This document shows, piece by piece, positions 14,098 through 22,368 of a stretch of 64,000 nt of DNA. Made by a program: the position numbers and the translations under genes. Source of the stretch: CAVTBX01 sp963733135. Lineage in GTDB: Bacteria > Actinomycetota > Thermoleophilia > Gaiellales > Gaiellaceae. The notes below the pieces were generated by a model. That model did not search any database. It saw nothing but the letters and a program-made list of their open reading frames with translations, and was not told the DNA's origin. Position 1 is the first letter of the stretch. Each line of letters starts with the position of its first letter. Location of the stretch: NCBI GenBank assembly GCA_963733135.1, contig CAVTBX010000004.1, positions 62,001 through 126,000 of the forward strand, given 5' to 3'.

Positions 14098-14915
14098 ACC
14101 GAGCCCGGCTCGAGCAACAAGGTGTCGAGCCCCCGCGTGAGGCCGACCAGCTCCGATGCCCTGCGCACTGCGAGCAGTGTGCCCTCGACGTAGAGCTCGG
14201 GCGTCCCTCCCGCATCGTGCCGGATGGTCAGGCGCTCGTCGGGCCGGGCGAAGACGACCTCGGTGGACACGACGAAGCTCGAAAGCCGAACCGAGTGCAC
14301 CTGAGTGCCGGCGATGGTGGCGCCTCGTGCCTCCTGCGGTCCCTCGAGCTCCCCGATCGGATGCCCGAGCTCAGGCCGGCGGATCTCCCCGAGCCGCTCC
14401 GCGAGCTCGCGAGCAGTCCCGCTCGGAACGTCGGGCTTGCCTGCGCTCGCGTAGTCGATGATCTCCCAGTGCGGCAGATGGCGTGCCGCGAGAAGTGCGG
14501 CGGCCTGGCACATCGCGGCCGTCAGAGAGAAGTTCCCTGACGCCACCACCCCGACCGAGCGCTCCTGGGCTGCTGAGTCGATTTCCTCAAGATCCGTCGC
14601 GGTCAGGCCCGAACTGCCGATCACGACGGCCACGCCTGCCTCGATCGCCGCCAGCGTGTTTCCTTTGACGGCCGTGGCGGACGTGTAGTCGACGAGGACG
14701 TCTGCGCCCTCGAGCGCCTCGCCCACGGCTCCGTGGACCGGAACGCCGAGCGCGGTGCCGCCAAGGGCCTCCCCGAGATCCTTGCCGGCCACCGACCGAC
14801 TGACGGCGGAGACGAGCGTGAGGTCCTGCGCATCCAGCACACCCTGCGTCAGCGCTCGTCCGGTCCAGCCCGTCGCTCCCGCGATACAGACGGCCAGGCT
14901 CTGAGTCGATTGCAT
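14094..14915 (-). CDS. DapB-like dihydrodipicolinate reductase family protein
   Basis: A 273-aa protein with the DapB fold: VCIAGATGWTGRALTQ (NAD(P) loop), VLVDYTSATAVKGNTLAAIEAG, SSGLTATDLEEIDSAAQ, ASGNFSL and KPDVPSGTARELAE. The Lys and PSGT of the active site are kept, but the catalytic HH of classical DapB (E. coli His159/His160 in the HHRHK motif) is replaced: the segment reads DYASAGKPDVPSGT. It may be a DapB paralogue with another substrate rather than the lysine-pathway enzyme. No lysine genes are adjacent. Confidence 0.8.
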   Translation of the reverse strand: MQSTQSLAVCIAGATGWTGRALTQGVLDAQDLTLVSAVSRSVAGKDLGEALGGTALGVPVHGAVGEALEGADVLVDYTSATAVKGNTLAAIEAGVAVVIGSSGLTATDLEEIDSAAQERSVGVVASGNFSLTAAMCQAAALLAARHLPHWEIIDYASAGKPDVPSGTARELAERLGEIRRPELGHPIGELEGPQEARGATIAGTQVHSVRLSSFVVSTEVVFARPDERLTIRHDAGGTPELYVEGTLLAVRRASELVGLTRGLDTLLLEPGSV

Positions 14916-14925
14916 GAAGGTCGAG

Positions 14926-15312
14926 CTAGAGCTCGCCGAACTCGATCAGCTCGACGCGGTAGCCGTCCGGATCTGCGACGAAGCACAACCGCGACCCGCC
15001 GTCGCGCACGGTGTACGGCTCGCGTTCAGGCTCGATGCCCTGGCCGGCGAGCTGCTCGAGCGTGGCATCCAGGTCGTCGACGGTGAGCGCGATGTGGCCG
15101 TAGCCAGTACCGAGCTCGTAGCCGCCGTCCGGGGTCTCGAAGTTGTGCGTCAGCTCGAGCTCGGGGCCGTCGGTGCCGGGCACGCCGAGGAAGTAGTTCA
15201 TCGCCTCCTCTCGGATGGGCAGCTCGCGCCGCTTCTCGAGCCCGAGCGCTTCGTAGAAGGCGATCGAGCGATCCGGGTCGGTGATGCGGTAACAGGTGTG
15301 GATGAGCTCCAT
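14926..15312 (-). CDS. glyoxalase I-like VOC protein (lactoylglutathione lyase family)
   Basis: A 128-aa vicinal-oxygen-chelate protein. Two beta-alpha-beta-beta-beta repeats are seen: ELIHTCYRITDPDRSIAFYE and GHIALTVDDLDATLEQLAGQ. Metal ligands are probably His in LIHTC, Glu in GPELELTHN, His in GYGHIAL and Glu in YRVELIEF. It would convert a methylglyoxal-thiol adduct. Actinobacteria mostly use mycothiol, so glutathione as co-substrate is not assured. ATG start with TAGGGT 6 nt upstream. Confidence 0.88.
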   Translation of the reverse strand: MELIHTCYRITDPDRSIAFYEALGLEKRRELPIREEAMNYFLGVPGTDGPELELTHNFETPDGGYELGTGYGHIALTVDDLDATLEQLAGQGIEPEREPYTVRDGGSRLCFVADPDGYRVELIEFGEL

Positions 15313-15318
15313 GACCTG

Positions 15319-15324
15319 ACCCTA
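15319..15324 (-). promoter_or_regulatory. -10 hexamer TAGGGT of the glyoxalase gene
   Basis: Minus-strand TAGGGT-CAGGTC-ATG: 6-nt spacing, predicted leaderless. Confidence 0.55.
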
Positions 15325-15801
15325 CGGGCAGCCCTGAGTGCCGCGCTCGTAGAGCAGGTTCAGGATTCCACGCGTGAGCGCCACAGGCTGGCCGGATGGA
15401 GAGCGCCATTGCACCGTGAAGCCGTGCGTGTCGTCGGCCTCGAACGGAAATACACGCCGCACGAACGTGGCCGAGAACGTTTCGTTGCCCTGCGGGACGA
15501 ACCGCGCGTGGCCGGGAAACATCGGCCCCTCAGGCGTGTCGATGATGACGCGGAAGGCGGCGGGCGCACCCTCGATCGTCACGCTGAGCGTCGCGCTCAC
15601 GGCATGGAGCGCGCAGATGTCGATGCGGCGAAGCCGAGGCACGTCTCGCCACTCGGTGCTCGACGTCGAAGCGTTCGACGTCGTCCACTTCGCGGTCTGA
15701 CGCTCGAGGTCTGACCCCGTTCGATCCGAGGCGGCCCAGACGACGACCGGGACCGAAACGGCGACGGCGGCGAGCGTGGCGATCAGAGCGGCCTTGCGCA
15801 T
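15322..15801 (-). CDS. secreted hypothetical protein
   Basis: A 159-aa protein with an N-terminal signal or anchor (MRKAALIATLAAVAVSVPVVVWAAS), unrecognised beyond that. The mature part is beta-rich (LSVTIEGAPAAFRVIIDTP, NETFSATFVRRVFPFEADD, HGFTVQWRSPSGQPVALTRG) and has two cysteines (RIDICALH and the C-terminal GTQGCP) that could form a disulfide outside the cell. ATG 15801 is chosen because it begins the signal peptide and has AGGAG upstream. Confidence 0.7.
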   Translation of the reverse strand: MRKAALIATLAAVAVSVPVVVWAASDRTGSDLERQTAKWTTSNASTSSTEWRDVPRLRRIDICALHAVSATLSVTIEGAPAAFRVIIDTPEGPMFPGHARFVPQGNETFSATFVRRVFPFEADDTHGFTVQWRSPSGQPVALTRGILNLLYERGTQGCP

Positions 15802-15853
15802 GGAGCGGCTCCTCTTCTCGACGTGACCTCTATGCCAGGCGGAGCGGCCGCAG

Positions 15854-16852
15854 TCAAGCCCCGGCACTCCGGCGCCCAGCCGCAAGCTCTTCCATGGCCG
15901 CGCGGTCGATCTTGTCGGCCGGAATCACCGCCACGCGACAGCTCGTCCGCGCCCGCAAGGTGGCCATGCGGCGGCCATCCTCGAGCAGCGCGCGTTCCCC
16001 GAGGATCGCTCCCGGGCCGATCTCGGCGACCTCGGCACCGTCCACCTCGACGGCCAGCACGCCGTCGAGCAGCAAGTAGAGCTCGTCACCCGGTTCGCCC
16101 TGCTCGACGAGCAGCTCGCCAGCCTCGAGAGAGCGCCGCTTTGGCGCCGCTCCGCTCTTCAAGAGCTCGCGTGAGAGCCGGCGCTCGAGCGCGCTCTCAG
16201 CCTCGGTCACGAAGGCATCGGAGTCCTCATCCCCCCAGGGGGTGTGGCCGCCGTGCGCACGCTTGTACCAGGTCTTGAAGTCGATCGTCCCGGCCTTCTG
16301 GACGAGCTCACCCTCGCGGTCGTAGATCCAGTGCCGCGGGAAAGGGCTTGCGCCCACGAGCTCGCCCTCCGACGAGCCGTCGGCGCGCAACGTCAATGCG
16401 AGCGTCGTCCAGGCAGTCGCCGAGTTGATCCGGAAGAACGGCTTGCCCCGAACCGCGCGCGGAGCAGGGAAGCCGGCCCGACCGCCGACTGTCTGGACGA
16501 ACCGGACTGACTCCGTCGTCACGTCCGGCTCAGCTTGCAACGTGTCGAAGGCGACGCCTGGCACGGTCAGCTCCTTTCGTCCCAGGCGAAACGTCGTCGA
16601 CCCGACCAGGCCGCCGCCCGCGTGCCCCTGGCCGGCGATCTGTCCGTCCTCGACTTCGATCCACGCCTTGAGCTCGTTCGCCTCGCGAAAGCGGTCGGCA
16701 GCCCGGAGCCGCTCCAGGTCTCCCTCCTCGAGCCGATCGGGTGGCGGCTCGTCGTAGTGGCCGATTCCCAGCTGGAAGGGAATCTTCGGCAGGCCCTGGA
16801 TCGCCTCGGAGGGAATCCAGGAGATAGCGGTGATGGAAGACTCGATGCGCAT
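15854..16852 (-). CDS. cyclic nucleotide-binding domain protein with unknown N-terminal domain
   Basis: A 332-aa protein. Residues 1-205 form an unrecognised domain (ISWIPSEAIQGLPKIPFQLG, SATAWTTLALTLRADGSSEGE, FKTWYKRAHGGHTPWG). Residues about 215-325 are a CNB domain: LEAGELLVEQGEPGDELYLLLDG, then the phosphate-binding cassette GERALLEDGRRMATLRA with the Glu and Arg in place. No DNA-binding domain follows, so it is not a CRP-type regulator as it stands. It is the last gene of the cNMP cluster, 42 nt after the MFS-CNB gene, with AAGGAGG just before the ATG. Confidence 0.82.
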   Translation of the reverse strand: MRIESSITAISWIPSEAIQGLPKIPFQLGIGHYDEPPPDRLEEGDLERLRAADRFREANELKAWIEVEDGQIAGQGHAGGGLVGSTTFRLGRKELTVPGVAFDTLQAEPDVTTESVRFVQTVGGRAGFPAPRAVRGKPFFRINSATAWTTLALTLRADGSSEGELVGASPFPRHWIYDREGELVQKAGTIDFKTWYKRAHGGHTPWGDEDSDAFVTEAESALERRLSRELLKSGAAPKRRSLEAGELLVEQGEPGDELYLLLDGVLAVEVDGAEVAEIGPGAILGERALLEDGRRMATLRARTSCRVAVIPADKIDRAAMEELAAGRRSAGA

Positions 16853-16894
16853 GGAACCTCCTTGCCTGCGTCTTGCGGCGAAGCTTACGACGAT

Positions 16895-18595
16895 CTAGGA
16901 GGGTCGCGAGGGCACCGGCCCGGCGGCGAGCCGGGCGTCGACCACGGAGTCCGCGGCCGCGGCGCTCGCAGGGCTGCCGGTGACGGCCGAGAGGAAGTCG
17001 TCTCGCTCGAGGGCGTACAGCTCGGCGTTCGTCCGTGCCGTTACGGTCGCCGTGCGGGGAACGTCTCGTAAGAGGGCGATCTCGCCGAAGGCGTCGCCCT
17101 GGCCGAGGCGACGGCGGGTCGCACCGGAGATCTCGGCGTCCAGCTCACCCTGCGACACGATGTAGAAGCGATCACCCGCGTCACCCTCCCGAATGACCGT
17201 CTCGCCGGCCTCGCAGCGGACGGGAACGAGATTCATCGCCAGGCGCTCGAGTGTCGTCGGCGCGAGCGGCGCGAACATCGGCAGACCGCGGAGGAGCTCC
17301 ACCTCCCGCTCCGGGACGACGACGCGCTCGTTGATCCGGCCGAGCCTGCGCCAGAAGACGAGGGCGAGCACCGGAAGAATGAGGCCAGTGAGGACGAGGC
17401 CACCACGAACGCCGAGGAGGGCGACGAGGGCGGGCGTCAGGATGCCGCCGAGACCGACCCCCGCGTAGGCGCCGGTCTCGAGCACGCCGAAGACCCGACC
17501 GAGAACGGCGCCGTCAACCATGCGCTGGATGAGCGTGAAGCCCGCCACGTCGAGCACGCTGTTGCCGGCGCCGGCCGCCGCGAGCGCAAGTAGGCCGACC
17601 CACAGGTCGGGCCAGACGCCGATTAGCGCAATCGGCGCGCCCCAGAGGACGAGGGCCAGCCCGAACGGATACGCAAGCCGCCTCCGCGCAACGAGCCCGA
17701 GTGCCGCAACCGCACCAAGGAACCCGCCGGCCCCGAAGGCAGCGTTCAGGAAGCCGACACCCGAGTCGCCGGTGTCGAGGAGCTCGAGTGCCGTCACGAC
17801 CACGAGCACGTTCAGGAGCCCGCGCACGGTGGCCTGGGCGACGAAGAGCCCAATCAGCAGCCGCGGGTCGGGATCGGCGGCGAGCGCCCGGAAGCCTGCG
17901 AGGGCGCTTCGGAGGACTCCCTCGTGCCCGATCGGCCGCTTGCGCGTCTCGTCCTTACAGGTGCCCACGAGGAGAAGCGCCGATCCGACGAACGTCACGG
18001 CGCTCAGGGCGAAGGCGGCGCTGGGGCTCCAGACGGCGAGCACGAGGCCGCCGAGCGCAGGACCAAAGAGCGCGCCCAGGCTCTCGATCGTGCTCGACGA
18101 GACGTTCGCGGCCACCAACTCGCCCGGGTTTCGGGCCAACACCGGAAGCAGCGCCCAGTGCGCCGGGCGAAAGGGCGTCGCGGCCAGCGCTGCGATTGCC
18201 GCCGTAGCGTAGACCGCCGCGGGCGGGCCGTCCGTCGCAATCAGGACCGCGCCGCCCCCGAGGGCGATCGCGCGCGCGGCGTGCACGAGCATGAGGACGC
18301 GTTGCCGCGGAAAACGGTCGGCGAGCAGCGAGGCAAAAGGCACTGCGAACGCCGAGGGCAGCACACGCAGCAGCCCCACAAGCCCGACCGCGAACACGCC
18401 CCCGCTCTCGTAGGCATAGACCGAGAGCGCCACGACGTGCGCCCAGTCGCCGACGTAGAAGCCCCCCCAGGCGAGCTCGAGCCGGCGAAGGTCCGGGTTC
18501 GCAAAGACCTCGCGCAGCGGCCGTAAGGCGCCGCCGGCGCCGGAGAGCGCCCTCCGCGCGCGAGCTCGGACGCCGCTATCCGACCGTGCTTGCAA
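16895..18595 (-). CDS. MFS transporter fused to a C-terminal cyclic nucleotide-binding domain
   Basis: A 566-aa fusion. Residues about 30-430 are a 12-helix MFS permease (GFYVGDWAHVVALSVYAYES, LRVLPSAFAVPFASLLADRF, PFRPAHWALLPVLARNPGELVAANV). Residues about 440-545 are a CNB domain (LRGLPMFAPLAPTTLERLA, ETVIREGDAGDRFYIVSQGEL, cassette GEIALLRDVPRTATVTA with Glu and Arg intact). This is a permease gated or recruited by a cyclic nucleotide. The TTG start at 18595 overlaps the upstream dual-CNB gene by 20 bp; a slightly later GTG is also possible. Confidence 0.88.
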   Translation of the reverse strand: MQARSDSGVRARARRALSGAGGALRPLREVFANPDLRRLELAWGGFYVGDWAHVVALSVYAYESGGVFAVGLVGLLRVLPSAFAVPFASLLADRFPRQRVLMLVHAARAIALGGGAVLIATDGPPAAVYATAAIAALAATPFRPAHWALLPVLARNPGELVAANVSSSTIESLGALFGPALGGLVLAVWSPSAAFALSAVTFVGSALLLVGTCKDETRKRPIGHEGVLRSALAGFRALAADPDPRLLIGLFVAQATVRGLLNVLVVVTALELLDTGDSGVGFLNAAFGAGGFLGAVAALGLVARRRLAYPFGLALVLWGAPIALIGVWPDLWVGLLALAAAGAGNSVLDVAGFTLIQRMVDGAVLGRVFGVLETGAYAGVGLGGILTPALVALLGVRGGLVLTGLILPVLALVFWRRLGRINERVVVPEREVELLRGLPMFAPLAPTTLERLAMNLVPVRCEAGETVIREGDAGDRFYIVSQGELDAEISGATRRRLGQGDAFGEIALLRDVPRTATVTARTNAELYALERDDFLSAVTGSPASAAAADSVVDARLAAGPVPSRPS

Positions 18596-19586
18596 GACGC
18601 GCCTGCGGGCGATCCGCCTGTCTGAGCGCGGTCATGAGATCGCGCTGAACAGCCTCGAAGAACGCGTACGAGCCGATTGTCGAGCCGTGGAACAACGCGT
18701 CGAACCGCCCCTGGCCGAGCACGAGCAGAAGCGTGCGCTCGCGAGTCGCCGCCGTGACGGGGGCGGGCAAGCCGTCGATCAACCCGACGTAGCCGAACGC
18801 TCGCCCGGGCCCTGCCAGGCCGACGCGAATCGCTCGGTCTCCCCTTCGGATTACCTCCTCGACGGCGCCGTCGAGGACGACGTGACACGCGGCCGCGGGA
18901 GCGCCCTCGCCGAGGATGAGTTGGCGTACAGGCAGGAAGGCGAGGCGACCGCTGTCGAAGATCTCAACAAGCTGCGGGGGATCGAACGTCCGAAAGAAGG
19001 GCAGGCGGCGCAGGTACTCCGGGTTCGGCCGGCCAGCCGAGGCGAGCGCGTCCGCATCCGGGTCAGGCGGGAGCGTTCCTGCCTCGGGTACCGAGGGCGG
19101 CCCGTCACCGAGCGACGCGGCCAGGGCGGCGTACCGAGCCCGGAGTCGCTCGCAGGCGATCGCGGCGATGCGGCGCTTGACCGTGAACGCCGTCGGGTGC
19201 AGGCGGGAAACGAGCGCGGTGAAGTCGGCCCGGCTCAGGAAGTACGTAGCAGTCGGCTCGACCGCACGCACGGTCGCCGTGCGCAGGCCGCCGTCGAGAA
19301 GCGGAATCTCGCCGAGCACCTCGCCGGGGCCGAGTGTCGCGAGCTCGACCTCCCGCTCGCCGGGGAGCCGGGCAGAGACGCACACGAGGCCACTCGCGAT
19401 GACGTGGAGGCCGTCAGCCTCCTCCCCTTGACGCCAGAGCGCCTCCCCCGGGGCGCGCTCGACTGAAACGAGCACGCGGCCGAGCTCCTCGAGCTCCGCG
19501 AGCGGGATATCCGCGAAGAGCGGCACCGTCGCGAGGAAGCCGGCACCGGAGTCCGAGTCGGCGGTCGAAGCTCGATCAGACGTCAA
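18576..19586 (-). CDS. dual cyclic nucleotide-binding domain protein
   Basis: About 336 aa carrying two CNB domains. CNB1 (about residues 12-125): FLATVPLFADIPLAELEELG and cassette GEIPLLDGGLRTATVRA, with Glu and Arg kept. A basic helical linker follows (VKRRIAAIACERLRARYAAL). CNB2 (about 195-310): LRRLPFFRTFDPPQLVEIF and FGYVGLIDGLPAPVTAATRE, where the cassette Glu is Tyr and the Arg is absent, so this domain is probably non-binding. No effector domain is seen. The TTG at 19586, overlapping the amidotransferase gene by 11 bp, is the only plausible start before CNB1. Confidence 0.8.
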   Translation of the reverse strand: MTSDRASTADSDSGAGFLATVPLFADIPLAELEELGRVLVSVERAPGEALWRQGEEADGLHVIASGLVCVSARLPGEREVELATLGPGEVLGEIPLLDGGLRTATVRAVEPTATYFLSRADFTALVSRLHPTAFTVKRRIAAIACERLRARYAALAASLGDGPPSVPEAGTLPPDPDADALASAGRPNPEYLRRLPFFRTFDPPQLVEIFDSGRLAFLPVRQLILGEGAPAAACHVVLDGAVEEVIRRGDRAIRVGLAGPGRAFGYVGLIDGLPAPVTAATRERTLLLVLGQGRFDALFHGSTIGSYAFFEAVQRDLMTALRQADRPQARLASTVG

Positions 19587-20496
19587 GGTCGACCACCTCC
19601 ATCTCGAAGCCGCCGTCCGTGAGCGACGCACTGAGAAGCGAGTACTCGGGCGCCTCGAGCCAAGAAGACGTATCGGAGGTCAGCGGCTCGGAGGCGATCA
19701 AGAGCGACGTGGGCCTGTCGCTCCCGACCATCATCCACTCGCCGTCCCGCTCGGCGTACTCGCGCCCGAGTGTGTACCAGAGGCTGACATACGGGAGGTC
19801 GGTCTCGAGCAGCGTGTCCTGATCCGGGTACCAGCCGTAGTCGAAGCTGAAGCGGGTCGCGACGAGGCAGCGGCCCGTGCTGATGAAGAGGTTCACCGGC
19901 GAGGACGTGTCGATGTCGTTGCGCTTGCGGACCGTTCGGATGATCGCGAGGGTCTTCACCGTCGCCTCGGCGAGCTCGGCCGCCTCCGGCACCCCGTAGG
20001 GGTCCTCGAGCTGGGAGAGGAGCAGGCTGTAGATCCACTCGGAATCGGTCGTGCCCTCGATCCGCCGGATGAACTCTGGCCGCACGTGCTCAACGAGGTC
20101 GTATCGCATGCGGGCAAACTCACGTAGATGCCCGTTGTGCGCGAGCGTCACCTTGACGTCGTGGAAGCGGAACGGATGGAGGTTCTGCTCGGCCACGACC
20201 TCGTCTTCGCTCCAGGTGACGCCGCGGACGTGCGCGAGCAGGCAGGTCGGGCAGATCTTCCGCGCCAGGTTCCGGAGGTTGCGGTCGAACAGCGGCAGCG
20301 TTGTCACCTTGTAGGTGAAGGGCTCGTCCGGCCGCACCGAGTCGGGCTCCCACGCGGTCATGCCGAAGCCGGCGAGGTTCAGGAAGACAGCCATCATCCG
20401 CGGGCTGTAGGCCTGCCGGACGAGGGAGCTGTCCGTCTCGTAGAGGAGGTGGGCAAGCGGGATCGGACGCCCCAGGTAGCCGAGTACGCGGCACAT
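19576..20496 (-). CDS. class II glutamine amidotransferase (EgtC/Gn-AT-II-like)
   Basis: A 306-aa Ntn-hydrolase with nucleophile Cys2 directly after the initiator Met (MCRVLGYLG). Further Gn-AT-II marks are LLAHVRGVTWSEDEVVAEQNLHPF in two parts, VTLAHNGHLREF (oxyanion region NG) and EGTTDSEWIYSLLLSQLED. It has no synthetase domain, so it is a stand-alone glutaminase or gamma-glutamyl hydrolase. It is the first gene of the cNMP-binding cluster and overlaps the next gene by 11 bp, which links amide hydrolysis to the CNB proteins. Its substrate is not identifiable. Confidence 0.85.
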   Translation of the reverse strand: MCRVLGYLGRPIPLAHLLYETDSSLVRQAYSPRMMAVFLNLAGFGMTAWEPDSVRPDEPFTYKVTTLPLFDRNLRNLARKICPTCLLAHVRGVTWSEDEVVAEQNLHPFRFHDVKVTLAHNGHLREFARMRYDLVEHVRPEFIRRIEGTTDSEWIYSLLLSQLEDPYGVPEAAELAEATVKTLAIIRTVRKRNDIDTSSPVNLFISTGRCLVATRFSFDYGWYPDQDTLLETDLPYVSLWYTLGREYAERDGEWMMVGSDRPTSLLIASEPLTSDTSSWLEAPEYSLLSASLTDGGFEMEVVDLDV

Positions 20497-20518
20497 GGAT
20501 CCGGATTCTCGTTTCGTC

Positions 20519-20690
20519 CGCGGGGGCTAGTCAACGAGACGGAGGCCGCGCCAGCCGCCGTGCGAATCGCGCCGCGGTGTTGACGGGCCGCAGGCCCGGG
20601 CGAATGTGTCGCTGTCGGCATTCGCGCACTTTGTCGATTCGATGGAGGAACCGGCCCGGCCGGTTCCGTTCACCCGCGCCCGCCGTCCCC
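20519..20690 (-). repeat. modular hairpin array R1 (reverse orientation)
   Basis: Read on the minus strand it contains TGAACGGAACCGG...CCGGTTCCTCCAT, a GAATCG...CGAATG stem, GGGCC-GCA-GGCCC, and GCGCGATTCG followed by GGCGCGGCCTCC. This is the same order of modules as arrays R2 and R3. It lies between two minus-strand genes. The central stem-loop has an extra about 20 nt compared with the other copies. Confidence 0.7.
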
Positions 20691-21224
20691 TTCCAGATCC
20701 TCCTGAACCAGCCCGAAGAGGACGCCGTCCACCCACTCGTCATGGCGCGAGTAGGCGCGGCGCTTCACGCCCTCCTGGTGGAAGCCGGACCGCTCGAAGT
20801 GGCGAATCGCACGGTCGTTGAAGCCGTACACCTCGAGCTGGACGCGGTGAAAGTCGAGGTCGTCGAGGAGGTAACGGGCAAACAGCTTCGTCGCCTCGGC
20901 GGCCAGCCCTCGCCCCCGAAAATCGGGATGGAGCATGACGCCGTAGAGCTGGGCGATCCGGCTGCGCTCGTTGACGATCGAGAAGGCCATCGCGCCCGCC
21001 CGCCACGTGCTGCCGTGCCACTCGACCTCAATGACGAAGTGTCCGTAGAGCTCGGATTCCTTCTCCGAACGCTCGATTCGCTCGAGCGTCCCGTCGCGAT
21101 CCTTCGCGGCCGCAGCCGACATGAACGGCTCGACGTCCTCGTTCGTCGCAAGGTCGACGAGGAAGTCGACGTCCTGCGGCGTCGCGCGGCGGAGCCGGAA
21201 GCCCTGTCCGTCGAGCGAGGTCAC
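20670..21224 (-). CDS. GNAT family N-acetyltransferase
   Basis: A 184-aa GNAT: FRLRRATPQDVDFLVDLATN at the N-terminus, GVMLHPDFRGRGLAAEATKL as the acetyl-CoA-binding motif A (R-G-R-G-L-A), then HRVQLEVYGFNDRAIRHFERSG as motif B. Its GTG start overlaps the stop of the EamA transporter gene in GTGA, so it is co-translated with it. This is the usual RimJ/RimL-like layout; the substrate is unknown. Its 3' end runs into repeat array R1. Confidence 0.85.
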   Translation of the reverse strand: MTSLDGQGFRLRRATPQDVDFLVDLATNEDVEPFMSAAAAKDRDGTLERIERSEKESELYGHFVIEVEWHGSTWRAGAMAFSIVNERSRIAQLYGVMLHPDFRGRGLAAEATKLFARYLLDDLDFHRVQLEVYGFNDRAIRHFERSGFHQEGVKRRAYSRHDEWVDGVLFGLVQEDLEGDGGRG

Positions 21225-22138
21225 GGGCCGGGGGCTGCGGTCGCGGCGCGGCGACGGGGCCAGCGGAGGACTCCGGCGCCCAGCGCGACGCCGCCGAGGA
21301 TGAGGATCAGGCCGAGCAAGGCGCTAACCGTAATACGCTCGTCGAGGAAGACGGCGCCGTAGAAGAGCGCGAAGGCAGGCAGGAGATAGGTCACAAGCGT
21401 TGTCCGCGCCGACCCGTAGGCGACGAGCATCCGGTAGAGGACGATCGACGCGACGGCCGTTCCGGCGATGCCGAGCGCGGCGACCGAGCCGAGAGCCTTT
21501 GCGCTCGGCATGGCGTCCGGGATCTGGAGGAGCGCGAACGGGAGCAGGACGACGGCACCCGAGAGGATCGCGGCCGTCGCTGTCACGAGCGGCGAGATCT
21601 CGGTGAAGTGGCGCTGCGTGTAGAGGTTTGCCGCGGCGTAGGAGAGCGAAGCGAGGACTACGGCCATCGTCCCGGCGACGGCCCACCAGCCGCCGACGGG
21701 GTCGAGGCCCGCGAGCACGGCGACGCCGGCAAGCCCGACGAGCACTCCGAAAAGCTGCAGGCCCTTGGCGCTCTCGCTCGGCCGGAAGCGGAGAGCCAGC
21801 AGGACGACGAAGATCGGGACGGTCGAGTTGGCGATCGCGGCGACGCCCGAGTCGATGTGCTTCTCGCCCCATGCGATCAGCGTGAAAGGAATCGCACCGT
21901 TCAGGATGCCGAGCACGACGCCGGGCCAGCCGGTGCGCCGGAGCTCTGCGATCGCTCGCCGGCGGCCAAGGCGCCAGAGCAGGAAGCCGAGCAGCACCGC
22001 GCCGGCGAGGATCAGCCGAAGCTCGATCATCGCCGCCGGCTCGATCTCCTCGACAGCGACCTTGATGAAGAGGTAGGAGGCGCCCCAGAGCGCGCTCAGG
22101 AAGAGGAGGGCAGGCCAGTATCCGCGGGGGCCGGACAC
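21221..22138 (-). CDS. EamA/RhaT-type drug/metabolite transporter
   Basis: A 305-aa integral membrane protein with ten predicted helices and an internal duplication of the EamA domain: ALLFLSALWGASYLFIKVAV begins repeat 1, and VLASLSYAAANLYTQRHF begins repeat 2. IANSTVPIFVVLLALRF and SARTTLVTYLLPAFALFYG are typical of the family. Probably an exporter of small metabolites. The GTG at 22138 is chosen because it precedes helix 1 and has TAGGCT 7 nt upstream. Confidence 0.9.
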   Translation of the reverse strand: MSGPRGYWPALLFLSALWGASYLFIKVAVEEIEPAAMIELRLILAGAVLLGFLLWRLGRRRAIAELRRTGWPGVVLGILNGAIPFTLIAWGEKHIDSGVAAIANSTVPIFVVLLALRFRPSESAKGLQLFGVLVGLAGVAVLAGLDPVGGWWAVAGTMAVVLASLSYAAANLYTQRHFTEISPLVTATAAILSGAVVLLPFALLQIPDAMPSAKALGSVAALGIAGTAVASIVLYRMLVAYGSARTTLVTYLLPAFALFYGAVFLDERITVSALLGLILILGGVALGAGVLRWPRRRAATAAPGP

Positions 22139-22145
22139 GGTTCCG

Positions 22146-22151
22146 AGCCTA
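22146..22151 (-). promoter_or_regulatory. -10 hexamer TAGGCT of the EamA-GNAT operon
   Basis: Minus-strand TAGGCT, 7 nt, then the GTG at 22138. Confidence 0.5.
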
Positions 22152-22199
22152 GTGGCTCGAAGCCGGGCCGAGCGTTCCAGCCATCGACAGGCCGTGTGA

Positions 22200-22358
22200 G
22201 ACGGGTAAACGGAACGGCTCACGCCGTTCCTCCATACAAATCGCGCGAAAGGCGGCGCGATTTGCCCGGCCGCTGGCGCGGCCTCCGGCCGTTCCTCCAA
22301 TGCGAATCGCGCAAAGAGCGGCGCAATTCGCCCGGACGCCTTTCGGCGTCCTCCGGCG
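22200..22358. repeat. modular hairpin array R2
   Basis: Five consecutive perfect or near-perfect stems: GGAACGGC/GCCGTTCC, AAATCGCGC/GCGCGATTT, GGCCGC/GCGGCC, GCGAATCGCGC/GCGCaATTCGC, GGACGCC/GGCGTCC. They are joined by the recurring words TTCCTCCA and GAAAGGCG or AAAGAGCG. It fills the divergent region between the EamA gene and purL. Same module family as R1 and R3. Confidence 0.8.
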
Positions 22359-22362
22359 GGGC

Positions 22363-22368
22363 TAGACT
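22363..22368 (+). promoter_or_regulatory. -10 hexamer TAGACT of purL-purF
   Basis: TAGACT is followed after 7 nt by the CTG proposed as the purL start at 22376. Confidence 0.5.
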
